Below are positions 11,445 to 23,125 of a stretch of DNA of 64,000 nucleotides, piece by piece. Within the stretch, counting starts at the first letter, position 1. Each line of letters starts with the position of its first letter. Source of the DNA: Cololabis saira (lineage: Eukaryota; Chordata; Actinopteri; Beloniformes; Belonidae); assembly GCF_033807715.1 (NCBI RefSeq), contig NC_084591.1, positions 45,150,368-45,214,367 on the forward strand, in the 5' to 3' direction. Made by a program: the position numbers and the translations under genes. A model generated the notes under the pieces. It had not been told where the DNA came from. It saw only the letters and a list, made by a program, of their open reading frames with translations, and ran no database searches.

Positions 11445-11907
11445 TAACTGTACATTTAAAAAAAATTACAAAAAAGTAAAGCTCCTCGATGTCATGTTAC
11501 AATCCAGAGATACCACAAAAAATGTTAAAACAAACGTGTGTAAACTTGAGAGAAAGTTCTGGTATTTGTTTTAGTAATCGTCAAATAATCAAACTGCTTG
11601 TTGTTTTAAATTTTTTTATGCAAGAAATATTGTATCAGTGCAATAAATGCTCAGTGGAAGGATATAAACATAATTTTGAAAATCATTTTGATGGACTGTA
11701 GTTTAAAGAAAATAAAAAACAAATTTATAAAATTCACAAGACTAAACTACTTAATAAAATAATTTAAAAATTAAAATTCAGTCCATGAAGGACAAATGTG
11801 GGATTTTATAGACCTGGAAAAAAAAAATAGTTTCTGTGATTAAAACAAAATAACAAACACCAGAAACTTCAGTTGAAAATGAAAATCTTTGCTGTTTTGA
11901 CATGTCA

Positions 11908-11972
11908 AGTTTTTGTACCGATTATCTCCTTTCTGTGTAACCGTGCCTCTCGAGTACAATAATAAACCAAAC
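11908..11972 (-). pseudogene. IGHV 3' relic of B type
   Basis: The last ~25 nt of a B-type V exon (11,946-11,972) plus its degraded signal: nonamer ACAAAAACT (11,908-11,916), 22-bp spacer, heptamer decayed to CACGGTT (11,939-11,945). The downstream flank (11,836-11,907) matches that of B1/B2. The V body is lost where unrelated DNA joins at about 11,972. Confidence 0.75.
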
Positions 11973-12042
11973 TTGGTGTTAACCATATATATTAACCCAT
12001 ATATCCAGACAAGGGAAAAATAAAAAATAAATAAATACTGCA

Positions 12043-12081
12043 GGTTTTTGTACAGCTGCTCAGTCAGCTTGAGTCACTGTG
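12043..12081 (-). other. V recombination signal sequence (C')
   Basis: Heptamer CACAGTG (12,075-12,081), 23-nt spacer, nonamer ACAAAAACC (12,043-12,051). Confidence 0.92.
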
Positions 12082-12511
12082 GGTCACGAGCGCAATAATA
12101 AACAGCAGAGTCTTCAGACTTCAGACTGTTCATCTGTAGATACACCTGCTGTCTGTTGGTGTCTCTGGAGATGGTGAACCGGCCTTGAAATGACTGAGAG
12201 TAGTAAACGCTAGAACTGATATATGCAACCCATTCCAGTCCTTGTCCAGGAGCCTGTCTGATCCAGGCCATCCCATAGCTGCTGATGGAGAATCCAGAGG
12301 CTGTACAGGTCAGTCTGTGTGAGTCTCCAGGTCTTTTAACCACTGATTCAGACTCTGTCAGAATCTGACCATCAACACCTGAAAAACCAAGAAAGACATA
12401 CATAGCATGCTCATATTAGTTGCAAAAATTACGTTTGTAAGATTAAGATCAGTGAAAATCTTCACCTGAGCTGCAGATAGTTAAAAGCAGCAGAACTGAT
12501 CTATAATCCAT
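12082..12511 (-). CDS. IGHV: IGH V segment C' (apparently functional, short CDR2)
   Basis: Leader exon 12,466-12,511, V exon 12,082-12,378. Same family as C1. CDR1 [15 protein letters not shown]2 ([11 protein letters not shown]) is two codons shorter than in C1 and C2. Ends YYCARDP on a perfect heptamer. No stops, conserved Cys/Trp present. Confidence 0.93.
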
Positions 12512-12584
12512 CATGTTAACCTGAACGTCCACAGTTCCCTGTCATCATCGCTGCAGTCACATAAGTACAGGTGGAAGTTTTCAC

Positions 12585-12592
12585 ATTTACAT
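12585..12592 (-). promoter_or_regulatory. Octamer-like V promoter box (C')
   Basis: ATGTAAAT on the minus strand upstream of the C' leader. Confidence 0.65.
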
Positions 12593-12619
12593 TGACTCCT
12601 CCTCACAAGAACAACTGAA

Positions 12620-13720
12620 TGTTTAATAACCAAGAGTCATTTCATTTTTACATGTTTCAGTTCAGTTTGTGGAAGACAATCACATCACTGATCTGGCTGT
12701 TCAGAATGATGAAAAATCTAAAGTTTCTTATATTTTAATAAAAAATATGATTATACTAGAAATTAAGGTACAGCTGTATAGTTCATTAGATGCATTAATT
12801 CAATATGTATAGCAGATGAAATCATTTCAGATTCATATTACTTTTCAAAAAATATTGATGATGTCAGTCAGTTCATTTGTAATGTAACAGATAATTACTT
12901 GATTCCTGTATAAATTGATTACCATTGAACATTGACATGCTGAGATGCGATTGTGATCTGTGATTATGTCTCCTGCAGTTGCATGTTGTTAAAATGTGTC
13001 CACTGTCCTGAAGTCAAACTCAGAAATATTGAGGGTATGTTTGTTTTATGCTGACTCCTTTTCAAAGCAGATTTTCAACAAAGACAAAACTAAACCAGTT
13101 CTTAAACCTTCGAGGTAATATAGAAAAATAATGATACATCAAAGTTAAATGAATTCAGTTGTCTTTTTATGTATTTTAAAAGCATTTAAAAAAATACAAA
13201 TAATGATTTGTGATTTTCTTTCCTTTTAAGTGATGTGTTTTATTTATTAATTTGATTATTTGATTAAAACCCAGAGTGACCTTATTTAGGTCAGTAAAAT
13301 TGGAGATTAAACTGGTTGTGGTGATATTTCTGACCTGGATGATGCAATAATCTTGTGTAATAGAGAAATGTCTATTTAGCATGTAACTTGTGTAACTTTT
13401 CACCAAGTAAACTTTTCCTCCGTGCTACAGCCTACACTTAAACCTGAAAAACAACTCCTAATTTAGGGTCTTAAATTCAAGGACCACATTCCAATAGGAC
13501 CTGGTATCTGGTACCATCCATAGATTTATGACCTATGCAAAGCGCGTGCACGCCGCAGGCAGCTATTTTAGTCCGTGTTCCCCCTTTTCCGTCAGTCTCA
13601 CTCTGTTCACTCTGTTCAACTTTGTGATGCTCAGCTGTACAGTTTATAATAAAGCAACACCTTGGGACTCTCTGAAATTGTTCTTTTCTCAATGAAATGA
13701 TTTAATGACATAAGTTGCAT
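12620..13720. other. Unassigned AT-rich spacer before the second duplication unit
   Basis: No V segment, RSS or clear transposon recognised. A more GC-rich block at 13,490-13,680 ends in a polyadenylation-like AATAAAG (13,648-13,654) and could be an old retroelement end; I cannot classify it. The duplicated unit starts at about 13,720. Confidence 0.5.
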
Positions 13721-14243
13721 TAATGTGGTGTGGAGGTGAATCAGTGATCAATGTGTTTGTGGTTGATGTAAGTTTAGATGTGTGGTAGATGTTTCTCTAA
13801 TGTCTTCTTCATTCACTCACAGCTCACTTTAGATCACAACTGTTCAACCCAAAAAATAATCATGATGGAAACAAGCAAATAATGTAAAATCATCAATTCT
13901 TCGTTATTACTTAACAACCCAAAGTTTATGATTAAACTGAATCTTTACAGAGGGTAATTGAACTCTCTAGACATTAAGTCCCAGTTTAATTGTGGGTGTT
14001 TTAACCTAAAATATCTTCAGCATGAATGTGTTTACACAAAGATTCTGATGGTTAATAATGTAATTGTGTTTCTGCTGTTGCAGCATTTACACAGTTTCTT
14101 TTTTTTCTAATTTATAATTCTAGTCATTCTGATTTTTAAAAAGTTCATTGTCAACCTCCTTTTTATGTTTGCAGTAAAAACCGGTGGTGGTGTGAGAGCT
14201 CCTCCTCTGGTGGATTCATGTCACAAGTGTTCAGGCTCTGAGA

Positions 14244-14281
14244 GGTTTTTGTTCAGGTTTGCTGATGTTTGTGTCACTGTG
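14244..14281 (-). other. V recombination signal sequence (A2)
   Basis: Heptamer CACAGTC-adjacent CACAGTG at 14,275-14,281, 22-nt spacer, nonamer ACAAAAACC (14,244-14,252). Confidence 0.9.
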
Positions 14282-14705
14282 ACTGTCTGGCACAATAATA
14301 CACAGCAGAGTCTTCAGGCTGCATGTTCTGTCCATTCAGAGTCACTGTTTGACTGGAAGTGTCCAAGTCAATACTGAACTTGGTTTTCAGTGAATCTTTA
14401 TAGTAAGAACCTCCAGTATTTTTCATCCCGATCCATTCCAGTCCTTTCCCTGCTGGTTGTCGGATCCAAGCTGTGTTGTAGCTGCTGAGAGAATAAGAGA
14501 CCCGACAGCTGATGGTCAGACGATGACCTGGCTGCACAGTCACAGAGGCCGGCTGAGTCAGCTGTTCACACTTCACACCTGTGGAGGGAAACATGTTGAA
14601 TATTTTAAAAAACAGAAAAAAGCTATTTTTAAATGTACAATCAGTTTCTCTGTAAGACTTACAGGATCCTGCAGCCAGCAGCAGCAGCAAAGCTAAAGAG
14701 AACAT
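14282..14705 (-). CDS. IGHV: IGH V segment A2 (apparently functional)
   Basis: Duplicate of A1. Leader exon 14,663-14,705 encodes MFSLALLLLLAAGSC, donor GTAAGT; V exon 14,282-14,578. It differs from A1 at a few codons, including CDR1 (SYNTAWIRQ for SYYTAWIRQ), CDR2 (NTGGSYYK for NTGTSYYK) and the 3' end (ARQS for ARYS). The changes concentrate in CDRs and leader. No stop. Confidence 0.93.
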
Positions 14706-14802
14706 GTTGCTACTGAAGGTGATCTGATGGGAGCTTCTCTTCTTTTACCACAACTGAGAGCATGACATCAAGTCTTTATGATGAAACCTGTCATGGGGTT
14801 TA

Positions 14803-14810
14803 CTTTGCAT
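14803..14810 (-). promoter_or_regulatory. Octamer-like V promoter box (A2)
   Basis: ATGCAAAG on the minus strand, conserved with A1. Confidence 0.7.
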
Positions 14811-15218
14811 AAAAATGGCTCTGACAGATGATGACAGTTCTGAGTCAAACCAAAATTTACATTTAGTTTGATTCTCATTAACATACATTTATCTTCACAT
14901 CTGACATCTATGGAGGAACAAAAGCACTATATAAATAATTACTTCTGAGACTTTATTTCTCTGAATATTATAATGTTTGTAATGATGGTTGACTGAAGTG
15001 CACATCATGACTGAAAATCAGAAAGAAAATATTTGCTGACCTTGACATGACAAGTTTATTTCTAGAATGTGTTCCTCAGTGTAACTGTGTCTGACCAACA
15101 ACTATGGTTCTCATGATGAGAACAGCAGATGCTGCCTCTGTCACTCATGGCAATCTGATACAAGTGTTACCATAATAGCTACTAAAACCTGAATATGTAC
15201 AAGTTAGTCTCTCTCTCT

Positions 15219-15241
15219 TTCTGTCTGTCTGTCTGTCTGTC

Positions 15242-15321
<80 letters not shown>

Positions 15322-15332
15322 TGTGTGTGTAT
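15219..15332. repeat. CTGT/GT/GCGT microsatellite
   Basis: Compound simple repeat (CTGT)n(GT)n(GCGT)n. The A1 copy at 1,499-1,552 is much shorter, so the tract expanded after duplication. Confidence 0.95.
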
Positions 15333-15392
15333 GTTGGTTGATCACTCACCATTACTCAATAAATTGTAAATATTGACTATAATCTCCAAGCT

Positions 15393-16112
15393 AATCCATC
15401 CATCCATCCATTCTCCACCGCTTATCCGGAACCGGGTCACGGCGGCAGCAGCCTCAGCAGAGATGCCCAAACTTCCTTCACCCAGACCCTGCCTCCTCCA
15501 GCTCTACCGGGGGGAGTCATTCCCAGACGTTCCCAGAGACGTTCCCAGGCCAGCCGAGACACATAGTTTCTCCAGCGTGTCCTGGGTCTTCCCCGGGGTC
15601 TCCTCCCGGTGGTACTTGCCTGGAACATCTCCCTAGGGAGGCGTCAAGGAGGCATCCGATAGAGATGCCCGAGCCACCTCAGCTGAACTGGTGACAAAGG
15701 GCTGCCCTGCGGGAGTCCAACATGCACTGGGAACAAGTCTGACCTACTGCTAGCAATGCGAACCAGACTCCTGCTCCAATCATATAGAGACCAGACAGCC
15801 CTTAACAGAGGGCACCGGACTCCATACTCACTGACCCCCCACAGAATACCACCAGGGACCCGGTCAAATGCCTTCTCCCGATCCACAAAACACATGTGGA
15901 CTGGTTGGGCAAATTCCCTTGAACCCTCAAGCACCCTGCGGAGGGTGTAGAGCTGGTCCAGTGTTCCACGACCGGGACGAAAACCGCATTGTTCCTCCTG
16001 AATCCGAGGTACGACTATTGGCCATATTCTCCTCTCCAGTACCCTGGCGTAGACTTTCCCAGGGGGGCTGAGAAGTGTGATCCCCTATAGTTGGAACACA
16101 CTCTCCGGTCCC
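15393..16112 (-). mobile_element. RTE-like LINE copy 2, 3' part
   Basis: 3' half of the duplicated LINE: RT motifs CFVDREKAFDRVP and HVGLPQGSPLSPV and the C-terminal TGRRPRGRPRTRW/VWASLLRLLPP segment, ending in the ATCC tail at about 15,393-15,411. Homology with copy 1 stops at about 16,112, where element E is inserted, and resumes at 20,158. Confidence 0.85.
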
Positions 16113-16648
16113 CCCTCCGGTCACCCTTTTTTTTTTTTTTTTTTTTTTCCTTCCCTTGTCTGCACACATATTAATGATTGATACCATGATGGTAGAAACC
16201 AAAAGTATATATATGTGCATTATTACTATATTTAATATATATATATACATATATATACGCATACATATGCGTACACATGCATAAATATACACATACAAAC
16301 CCAGTGATTTTTTTTAATTTTTTTTTGGGGGGGGGGGGTGACGACATCCACTGCCAATCCAGGAAGCAGGAACACACGGAAACACACGTCAAGCACTGGA
16401 AATCTGCAACAAAAAACCACAAACAAAGCACGAAACCGGCACGGAGCCAACCAAAACAATAACAGCAATCGACCTAAATCTTGAGATCTGATCGCAGTCT
16501 GAGCTAAGCTATCGCTACCGCTACCTAAACCCAAAAACTAGAGAGCCAGCATGCAGGTGAACAAGCCAGTGTGTATGTCTATGTGTGTGTGTGTGTATGT
16601 ATATGATCATGTGTGTGTGTGTGTGTGTATATGCATGTGACTAAGTGA

Positions 16649-16772
<124 letters not shown>

Positions 16773-17372
16773 AACCAAACAAAGTTCCACCTGAAGTGTA
16801 TCTATAGTGGGGGAGGGGGGGGAGCAACCCCGCCACCCGCGAGACCTGAGGCCGACACGGAAGAGCCCGGAACCCAGGCCACCGGCAGCCCCACAGAGGG
16901 GAGAAGTGGGAGGGAGGCAACCCACCGCCTGCGAGGACCCCCCACCCCCCCCCGGCGGCGGCCGAGGGAAGGCGAGGGAAGAAGCAGCCAGGGATCCCGC
17001 GGCGGCGGACCGCGACCCAGGCAATCCCCGGCCACCCGGTCTGGGCCAGACACGCGGCCAGGAGGCCTTCACCCTTCAGGCCAACGACCCCCACCCGGCA
17101 GGGGGCCAGCCTGCCTTGAGAGACAGAGCCGCCCCGGCCGCCGACGCGGGCAGGCGCACCCGCCCCCCACGAAAGTGACCCCCCAAGACCAGAGGGGCGC
17201 CCCGCCGTAGAGGCAGCGGGGGGGACCGGAGACGGGCCCGGAGAGAGGGAACCCCCCAACAAGGCGACACCCGTGCAGGCCCGACAACGGAGGGCCCCAG
17301 ACCCAGGCATCCCATTCATTCATCCATTCACCTATCCGATATCTATACTAATAATAATATGATATACTATAC

Positions 17373-17419
<47 letters not shown>

Positions 17420-17514
17420 CATTTTTGTATAATATAATATTGATAAATTATTAAGTTTTGTTGTCCTGCCAATGGAGGCTCAAATCCTCCATGGCAGGAC
17501 CCTTCCATACCGCA

Positions 17515-17545
<31 letters not shown>

Positions 17546-18784
17546 CTTTTCTTTTCTTTCCTTTTTTTTTCTCTTTTTTGTTTTTACACAAATTATTATT
17601 GCAAATTATTATTGCTAATATTGCACAAATTATTATAGGAAACGTTTTACAGAGGGGATGTATTCTAAGGATTGATTTTCTGTATTTTAGGAATAAATGT
17701 TTGTGAAAAGAAGCTACAAAAAACAAAGCTGGAAATTGAATTCTCCCTGAAAATACAATATTTTGAACTCATAAAAGGACTTTTCATATAACAAAGACAT
17801 TGAAAAGCCACAAAAGCACTTATTTGAACATCTACAAAACATTAAGGGCATAAGATGCAGAAATCAAAGTAAATATAAGAAAGTTAGGCATTAACTCACA
17901 TCAGGATCTGAATGCAACTCAAATCCATTCAATGCATGCAAGACTGCAGTTGGGTAATCTGCATACCATGCCACTCATTTATTGCTTCCAGGAAAATAGT
18001 AAACAACCACATTCTTGGTGTGGTTGAAAAATCATGTGCAAAGACATTAATGCCCTGAAACCACACAATGTAATATTGAAGAAGTCTGTGGCTTTCCAAA
18101 AAGAAAAAGTATGCGTTATGATGTTGCTGGAGGATAAAACAAACACTCTGATTAAAATTAAACTCAAAGCCTTCTTTAAGGATCATGCATTACATGTGTA
18201 AGGTGATAAATACTCCTATGTAATTCAGAGAAGGCCCACTTCCAAATAATCTTTTATCAGATTACAGTTTCCAGAGGATTGCACTGTAATCGTCATAAAA
18301 GAAGCAGCCTTCCATAGAATTACTTTGGAGAATTTATATCTGAAAATAAATCATTGTAAATTTATGCTGAACATGGTGGCACCGACACTGCAAGTGAAAA
18401 ATGAGTAATTTCTCAGATATAAATTGTAAACTTCAGCATCAACTACAAAGAGGGGCACGTGACATCCATCCAGCTTCAGACACAATTCCTGAGTGAACCT
18501 TTATCATGTTTCACTCCATCTGGCGACAGAGGCCAATGGTTTAATCTGTAGCCGTCACAAAGAAACACGAGCTCAGTTCAAGCTCAGGGCCTGTTTTCTG
18601 AAAGCAGGAGGGCAACACTCGTGCATGTCGAAGGATTATATTTCCCATTCAGTGTTTGTGAAGGACCTGCATGCAGACCGAAACGAGTAAAATAACATGA
18701 CTACGATACAGAATTAACCCAATGAGCAACAAACTTCCTTATCAGACTGATGGATGATAAAAAAAAAAAAAAAAGTTTAGGCTC
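17546..18784 (-). other. 3' UTR of the dio1 retrocopy
   Basis: Non-coding stretch between stop and poly(A), carrying the SECIS. A perfect 13-bp inverted pair (AATTTATATCTGA at about 18,331-18,343 and its complement at about 18,414-18,426) forms a second potential hairpin upstream of the SECIS. A canonical AATAAA was not found next to the poly(A); AATAAT variants lie near 17,590-17,620. Confidence 0.7.
18251..18301 (-). promoter_or_regulatory. SECIS element in dio1 retrocopy 3' UTR
   Basis: Minus-strand order: CTTTT, then the ATGA core, a GATTACAG stem arm, an apical loop containing CAA, a CTGTAATC arm, TGAT, and AAAAG. The arms pair perfectly (8 bp) above the ATGA/TGAT non-Watson-Crick quartet, and CTTTT pairs AAAAG below it. 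It lies about 480 nt after the stop codon. It is the signal that recodes UGA as Sec, and it is still intact. Confidence 0.88.
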
Positions 18785-19531
18785 TTATTTCATCTTCTGC
18801 AGAAAAGAACGGACCTCCAGTGGATTGTAGCCCCAAGGCCCCATCGCCCCCTTGTAGACAACTTTCCCAGCATGCAGCACGTAAAGCCTCTCCGGCTGAG
18901 CTCCGTACTTCATGGCGGCGTCATTACTCATTTCATGGACAACAACGGGACACAGCGGTTCATTCTGAACCAGGGTTTCAGCTGCAGAAAGCCTGTCCTC
19001 GAGGCTCTTGTGCTGATTGATGTCAAAATTATTGGTGAAGGCCCATTCATCTGTTGAATGAGCCTCAGCGATGTAGATGACAAGAAAGTCAGCGACGTCC
19101 CCGAAATCCTTGACGAGTTGCTTGAACTCGTCTAGTTTGAACATAAACGGGGGTCAGGTACAACTCCCGAAACTCAACACCAGCGGTCTGTTCCCTTTCA
19201 CGTATTTGCAGATGCTGGTTTTCTGCCTGTCCATGGTGATCACAGGTGAGTCTGGGACTTCTCCGCCCATAAAAGCTTCTTGTCCGAGCGACTGCCACGT
19301 GTTCTGAAAGGCAGTTTTGATGAAGGTGAAAGACAAAAAAGTCCGACCCCAATCCTCAAACTTAAATCTGGGATTCTGGGTCATTGTTGTCTTTTCGCCC
19401 ATTTTCAACATCAGGGTCCTGAAGAGGGTTGGTGAGAGAAACTGTATAACACTGAGCACAGGTGGGAGTGCTATCATGTAGCAAAGAATACATGCTGTTT
19501 TGAAATAAAGCACCAATTTCTGGAGAGACAT
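18785..19531 (-). CDS. dio1: Type I iodothyronine deiodinase retrocopy, intact selenoprotein frame
   Basis: Deiodinases remove iodine from thyroid hormones at a selenocysteine active site; type I is membrane-anchored. The frame runs 248 codons from ATG at 19,531 to TAA at 18,785-18,787 with one internal TGA (19,154-19,156). That TGA is codon 126, exactly the Sec position of type I enzymes, in the context [17 protein letters not shown]. Other family marks: N-terminal hydrophobic anchor (about residues 10-32), [44 protein letters not shown] (conserved His), and [16 protein letters not shown] near the end. It matches DIO1 rather than DIO2/DIO3. Vertebrate dio1 is normally split by introns; here there are none. 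No own promoter is evident, so expression is unknown. Confidence 0.9.
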
Positions 19532-20157
19532 GTCTGCTCTTTAGTGGAGACAGAACAACACTACTACCATACCGCATTCTCACCGACACAGACACACAAT
19601 CACGCACCGTTTCCCCCTCCCCGGGGGGGTCCAGCACCGCCAGAAGGCGCCCCAGGCTGCACGGCGAGCCCCGCCAGGCCCGGGTATCCCGACCCACCTA
19701 TCCCAGGCCGGTGAGGGAACGCGGGTGATGTGGGACCCCCTCCCGCCCCTGGTGTTGAGTGCATGTGATTAATGCCATAAAAACAGGGAGGGGGAGGGCC
19801 AAGTATCGATTTGACACCGACCCCCCCCTCCCGAACTACGTGTCCTTGTCAAATGTATTTATTAAGTGTTGAATGTGCAGTGTCTATTTTGCTGTTAAAA
19901 CCGTGAGGCGGGGAGTGCCGGGCCACGCGGGACAGTGCCCCCCATGACCCGGACCCCCCGCCCTTCGCCTATGTGCGTATGAATCGTGTAGGGGGGGAAG
20001 GAGGGGGAGCGGAGGCCGAACCCAGGAGGCAGGACCAGCAAAGCCGGCCCTGATAAGACACCCGCGCCCCCCCACCGGTCATCCAGTAGACGGGGGCCGG
20101 CCCTCCGAGCCGGGCCAGGGCCCCACCGTACCTCCACGGGCGCCCCCGCCGCCGGAG

Positions 20158-20846
20158 CCCCCTTTTTAAAAAGAGGGACCACCACTCTGGTTTGCCACTC
20201 CACTGTCCCCTTCCTCCATGCAATGTCGCAGAGGTGTGTCAACCAAGACAGCCCTATGACATCCAGAGACTTGAGGTACCCTTGCCAATGAGGAGCTTAT
20301 TAAATACCTAAAATTCTAAGATTGCCGCCACGACAGGCACCGGAGACCCTGGGACCACAACTTCGAGCCGCCGCGTCGACAATGGAGGCAGAGAATATGG
20401 TCCACTCGGACTAGATGTCCCCTGCCTCCCCCGGGATCTGAGAGAAGTTCTCTCGGAGATGAGAGTTGAAGACGTCCCTGACAGAGGGCTCAGCCAGACG
20501 TTCCCAACAGACCCTCACAATCTGTTTGGGTCTGCCCAACTTCCTCCTCCGCCAGCGCATCCAACTCACCACCAGGTGGTGATCAGTTGACAGCTCAGCC
20601 CCTCTCTTCACCCGAGTGTCCCAGACATGCGGCCGAAGATCAGATGAAACAACAACAAAGTCAATCATTGACCTCCAGCCTAGGGTGTCCTGGTGCCACC
20701 GGCACTGATGGACACCCTTATGCTTGAACATGGTGTTCGTTATGGACAAACTGTGACTAGCACAGAAGTCCAACAACAAAACACCACTCGGGTTCAGATC
20801 GGGGAGGCCGTTCCTCCCAATCACGCCTCTCCAGGTATCATTGTTA
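20158..20846 (-). mobile_element. RTE-like LINE copy 2, 5' part
   Basis: Continuation of LINE copy 2 past element E. It keeps the endonuclease end ([36 protein letters not shown]). Compared with copy 1 it lacks about 430 bp (copy 1 positions about 2,475-2,920) at a junction near 20,308. Confidence 0.82.
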
Positions 20847-21463
20847 TTATCCAAACTTAGCACATGTAATTATCAGTTTACTTTCAGTGATACATCTTTT
20901 ATAGGGTACTTTTTGTTGCTTGTTAACTGATGATCGGGTTCATAATCATCTGTATCCAGCAGGACAGAGGTGCAGTAATGGGAGATCTCATCAGAACGTC
21001 ATTAAGGAGGCTCATCTTAACAGTCTCTTCTAGTTGAATGCAGTTTCCCAACCCTGGTCCTTGATGCACACTGTCCTGTGTGTCTTAAAAATGTCTTTTC
21101 TATTTTTCAAATTACCTCATGAACAGTTTTTACAAAGCTTGGTTTCAGTTAAGGATCAGGTTTCAAATAACTTGTCTCCCTAATATTAAAACGAATTATT
21201 TCATAAAAAAGGAAAGTAAATTATCTTTTGTGGCAGATCAGAGAAGAGAATAAAAAACTAATTCATAATTCATAACATTCTACAATAAGTAGAATGAAAA
21301 AAGCAATAAAATCCTGACTCAGAAATGAGTCAGGATTGAAATGAATGAATTTATAGAACTCTGGCAAATTTCAATTTCTGGGCTATTCAGACAAAATAAC
21401 AAACAACAGAATTTTCAGTTGTAAAAGTGTTTATATGAAAATCTTTTCCGTTTTGACATGCCA

Positions 21464-21501
21464 AGTTTTTGTACCGAGTTTCTCCTTTCTGTGTCACTGT
21501 G
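21464..21501 (-). other. V recombination signal sequence (B2)
   Basis: Heptamer CACAGTG (21,495-21,501), 22-nt spacer, nonamer ACAAAAACT (21,464-21,472). Confidence 0.92.
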
Positions 21502-21932
21502 CCCTTCGAGCGCAATAATAAACAGCAGAGTCTTCAGTCTTCAGACTGTTCATCTGCAGAAACACCTGCTGTCTGTTGGTGTCTCTGGAGATGGTGAACC
21601 GGCCTTGAAATGACTGAGAGTAGGATGCGCTGGCATCAGACCAAATGATTGAAATCCATTCCAGTCCTTTTCCAGGAGCCTGTCTGACCCAAGCAACATA
21701 ATTGCTGCTGAGGGAGAATCCAGAGACTGTACAGGTCAGTTTGTGGGAGTCTCCAGGTCTTTTAACCACTGATTCAGACTCTGTTAATGTCTGACCATCA
21801 ACACCTGTCAATCGAAAAGACAATATCCGTAAACAACACATAACATTTCTGAGGTCAGATTTAATTCAGTCATTTCACATTTTCACCTGTCCAGCAGATC
21901 GTTAAAAGCAGCAGTCCTGTCCTGAATCCCAT
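21502..21932 (-). CDS. IGHV: IGH V segment B2 (apparently functional)
   Basis: Leader exon 21,887-21,932 ([15 protein letters not shown]), 82-bp intron with an intact 'empty site' for the transposon of B1, V exon 21,502-21,804. CDR1 [13 protein letters not shown]2 [12 protein letters not shown], ends YYCARR. No stop. It combines the CDR2 of B' with the RSS flank of B1. Confidence 0.93.
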
Positions 21933-22004
21933 TGTGTCAACTGTGTTTTCACTTCTCTCTGTTGTTCACTGTGCAGTCAGATAAATAGAGGCTGAAGATG
22001 TGAG

Positions 22005-22012
22005 GTTTGCAT
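22005..22012 (-). promoter_or_regulatory. Octamer-like V promoter box (B2)
   Basis: ATGCAAAC on the minus strand with the same TATA-like element as B1 and B'. Confidence 0.65.
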
Positions 22013-22439
22013 TGACTCCTCCTCATTGAATTAACAGCTCCAGACTGAACCAGGAATTACAGAACATTTATTTAACCACCAAACACAATCATGAGGTTAT
22101 ATGAAGCTGTGAAATGAAAAATGGAGACAACTTTTCAGTGTGTTTAAATGTGAACCTTTACTTATTATTTTATTAACTGAAGATGTGATTGTAAAAGGAA
22201 AACGTCACAGAAGGAAGGAATTATCTAAATCAATTCACACATGAGCATGCCATCACAGCATGAGATCAAATCTATACCGCACACAGGAAAATGACTTTGG
22301 ATATGTGATACAAACAGCTTATAAAAGAAGGATTGATTTCCCCATTTAGTTTCATATTTATGCTCACATAATAAGTTCATTTTGTGTCATAAATACAAAC
22401 TTATTTTTCAGTCTTTCTTCACTAAATGTCATAATTTCC

Positions 22440-23060
22440 ATAATTTTGTTTGAGTGATGTTTAAATGATGAAAAGAGCTGGTGGTTGTCTATACTTGAAA
22501 ATAAACTGTGTGGTAGATTTGAATAATGTTTTCATAGTGTGTCATGTTCAGTTATTGCTACCTAAAGGCTAATTGTCAAATTGGCTTAATTCACCATACA
22601 AATTGTTACATATTACTTTTGTAATACTGTACTTGACCCTGTCTTTGTACGTTTTGACCGTATAGAAACGTAATTCTCGTCAGTTGTGTGAAATAAGACC
22701 TGGAAACAGGCATTGTGGCATACAATTGTCAAATTGGTTTAATTCCCCGTATGAATTGTTATAGATTACTTCTGCAATACTGTATTTGACCCGGTCTTTG
22801 TACGTTTGGACCGTATAAAAACGTAATTCTTGCCATTGTAAGAATGAAATGTACGTGCTGTACTCTACTGCCCTTACTTTTTAACAACTTGTGCTTTTTA
22901 TTATTTTACCTCCTTTCTTATCACTTTATTTCATTTTATTTGTTATTTACTGTTTAATTGTGTCTTGCCGCTTTTAATGTTGATTTAAAGCACTTAATAA
23001 CCTTTTATTGAATTGTGCTATACTGTACAAATAAACTTTCCTTGCCTTGCCTTGCCTAAA
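22440..23060 (+). repeat. LINE 3' end pieces with CTTGC tail (duplicate)
   Basis: Two related LINE-tail segments joined at about 22,700-22,735. The first matches 8,340-8,580, the second matches 6,390-6,712 and ends in the CTTGC repeats. In unit 1 these sit on either side of V-B', so unit 2 looks like a deletion between them that removed the B' equivalent. Confidence 0.6.
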
Positions 23061-23125
23061 TGTCAGTGTAAAAACATTTTCTCAGAAGTTTTTGGAAAGC
23101 CTCCCTGATTACTTTCAGCACCGTG

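Larger units (their letters stand above)
17520..19566 (-). mobile_element. Full-length dio1 retrocopy (processed mRNA insertion)
   Basis: A reverse-transcribed dio1 mRNA: 35-nt 5' UTR, uninterrupted intronless coding region, roughly 1.2-kb 3' UTR with SECIS, then poly(A) (26-T run at 17,520-17,545 on the plus strand). It is flanked by an identical 15-bp duplication CCATACCGCATTCTC at 17,505-17,519 and 19,567-19,581. The uninterrupted sequence of the target is seen in element E copy 2 near 59,749-59,764. These are the hallmarks of L1-type retroposition. Confidence 0.93.

Noticed and set aside
19154..19156. In-frame TGA in the dio1 retrocopy taken as a disabling stop
   Set aside because: It is at codon 126 in the SFGSCT-U-PPF context, the Sec position of type I deiodinases, and a SECIS-like hairpin is present downstream.
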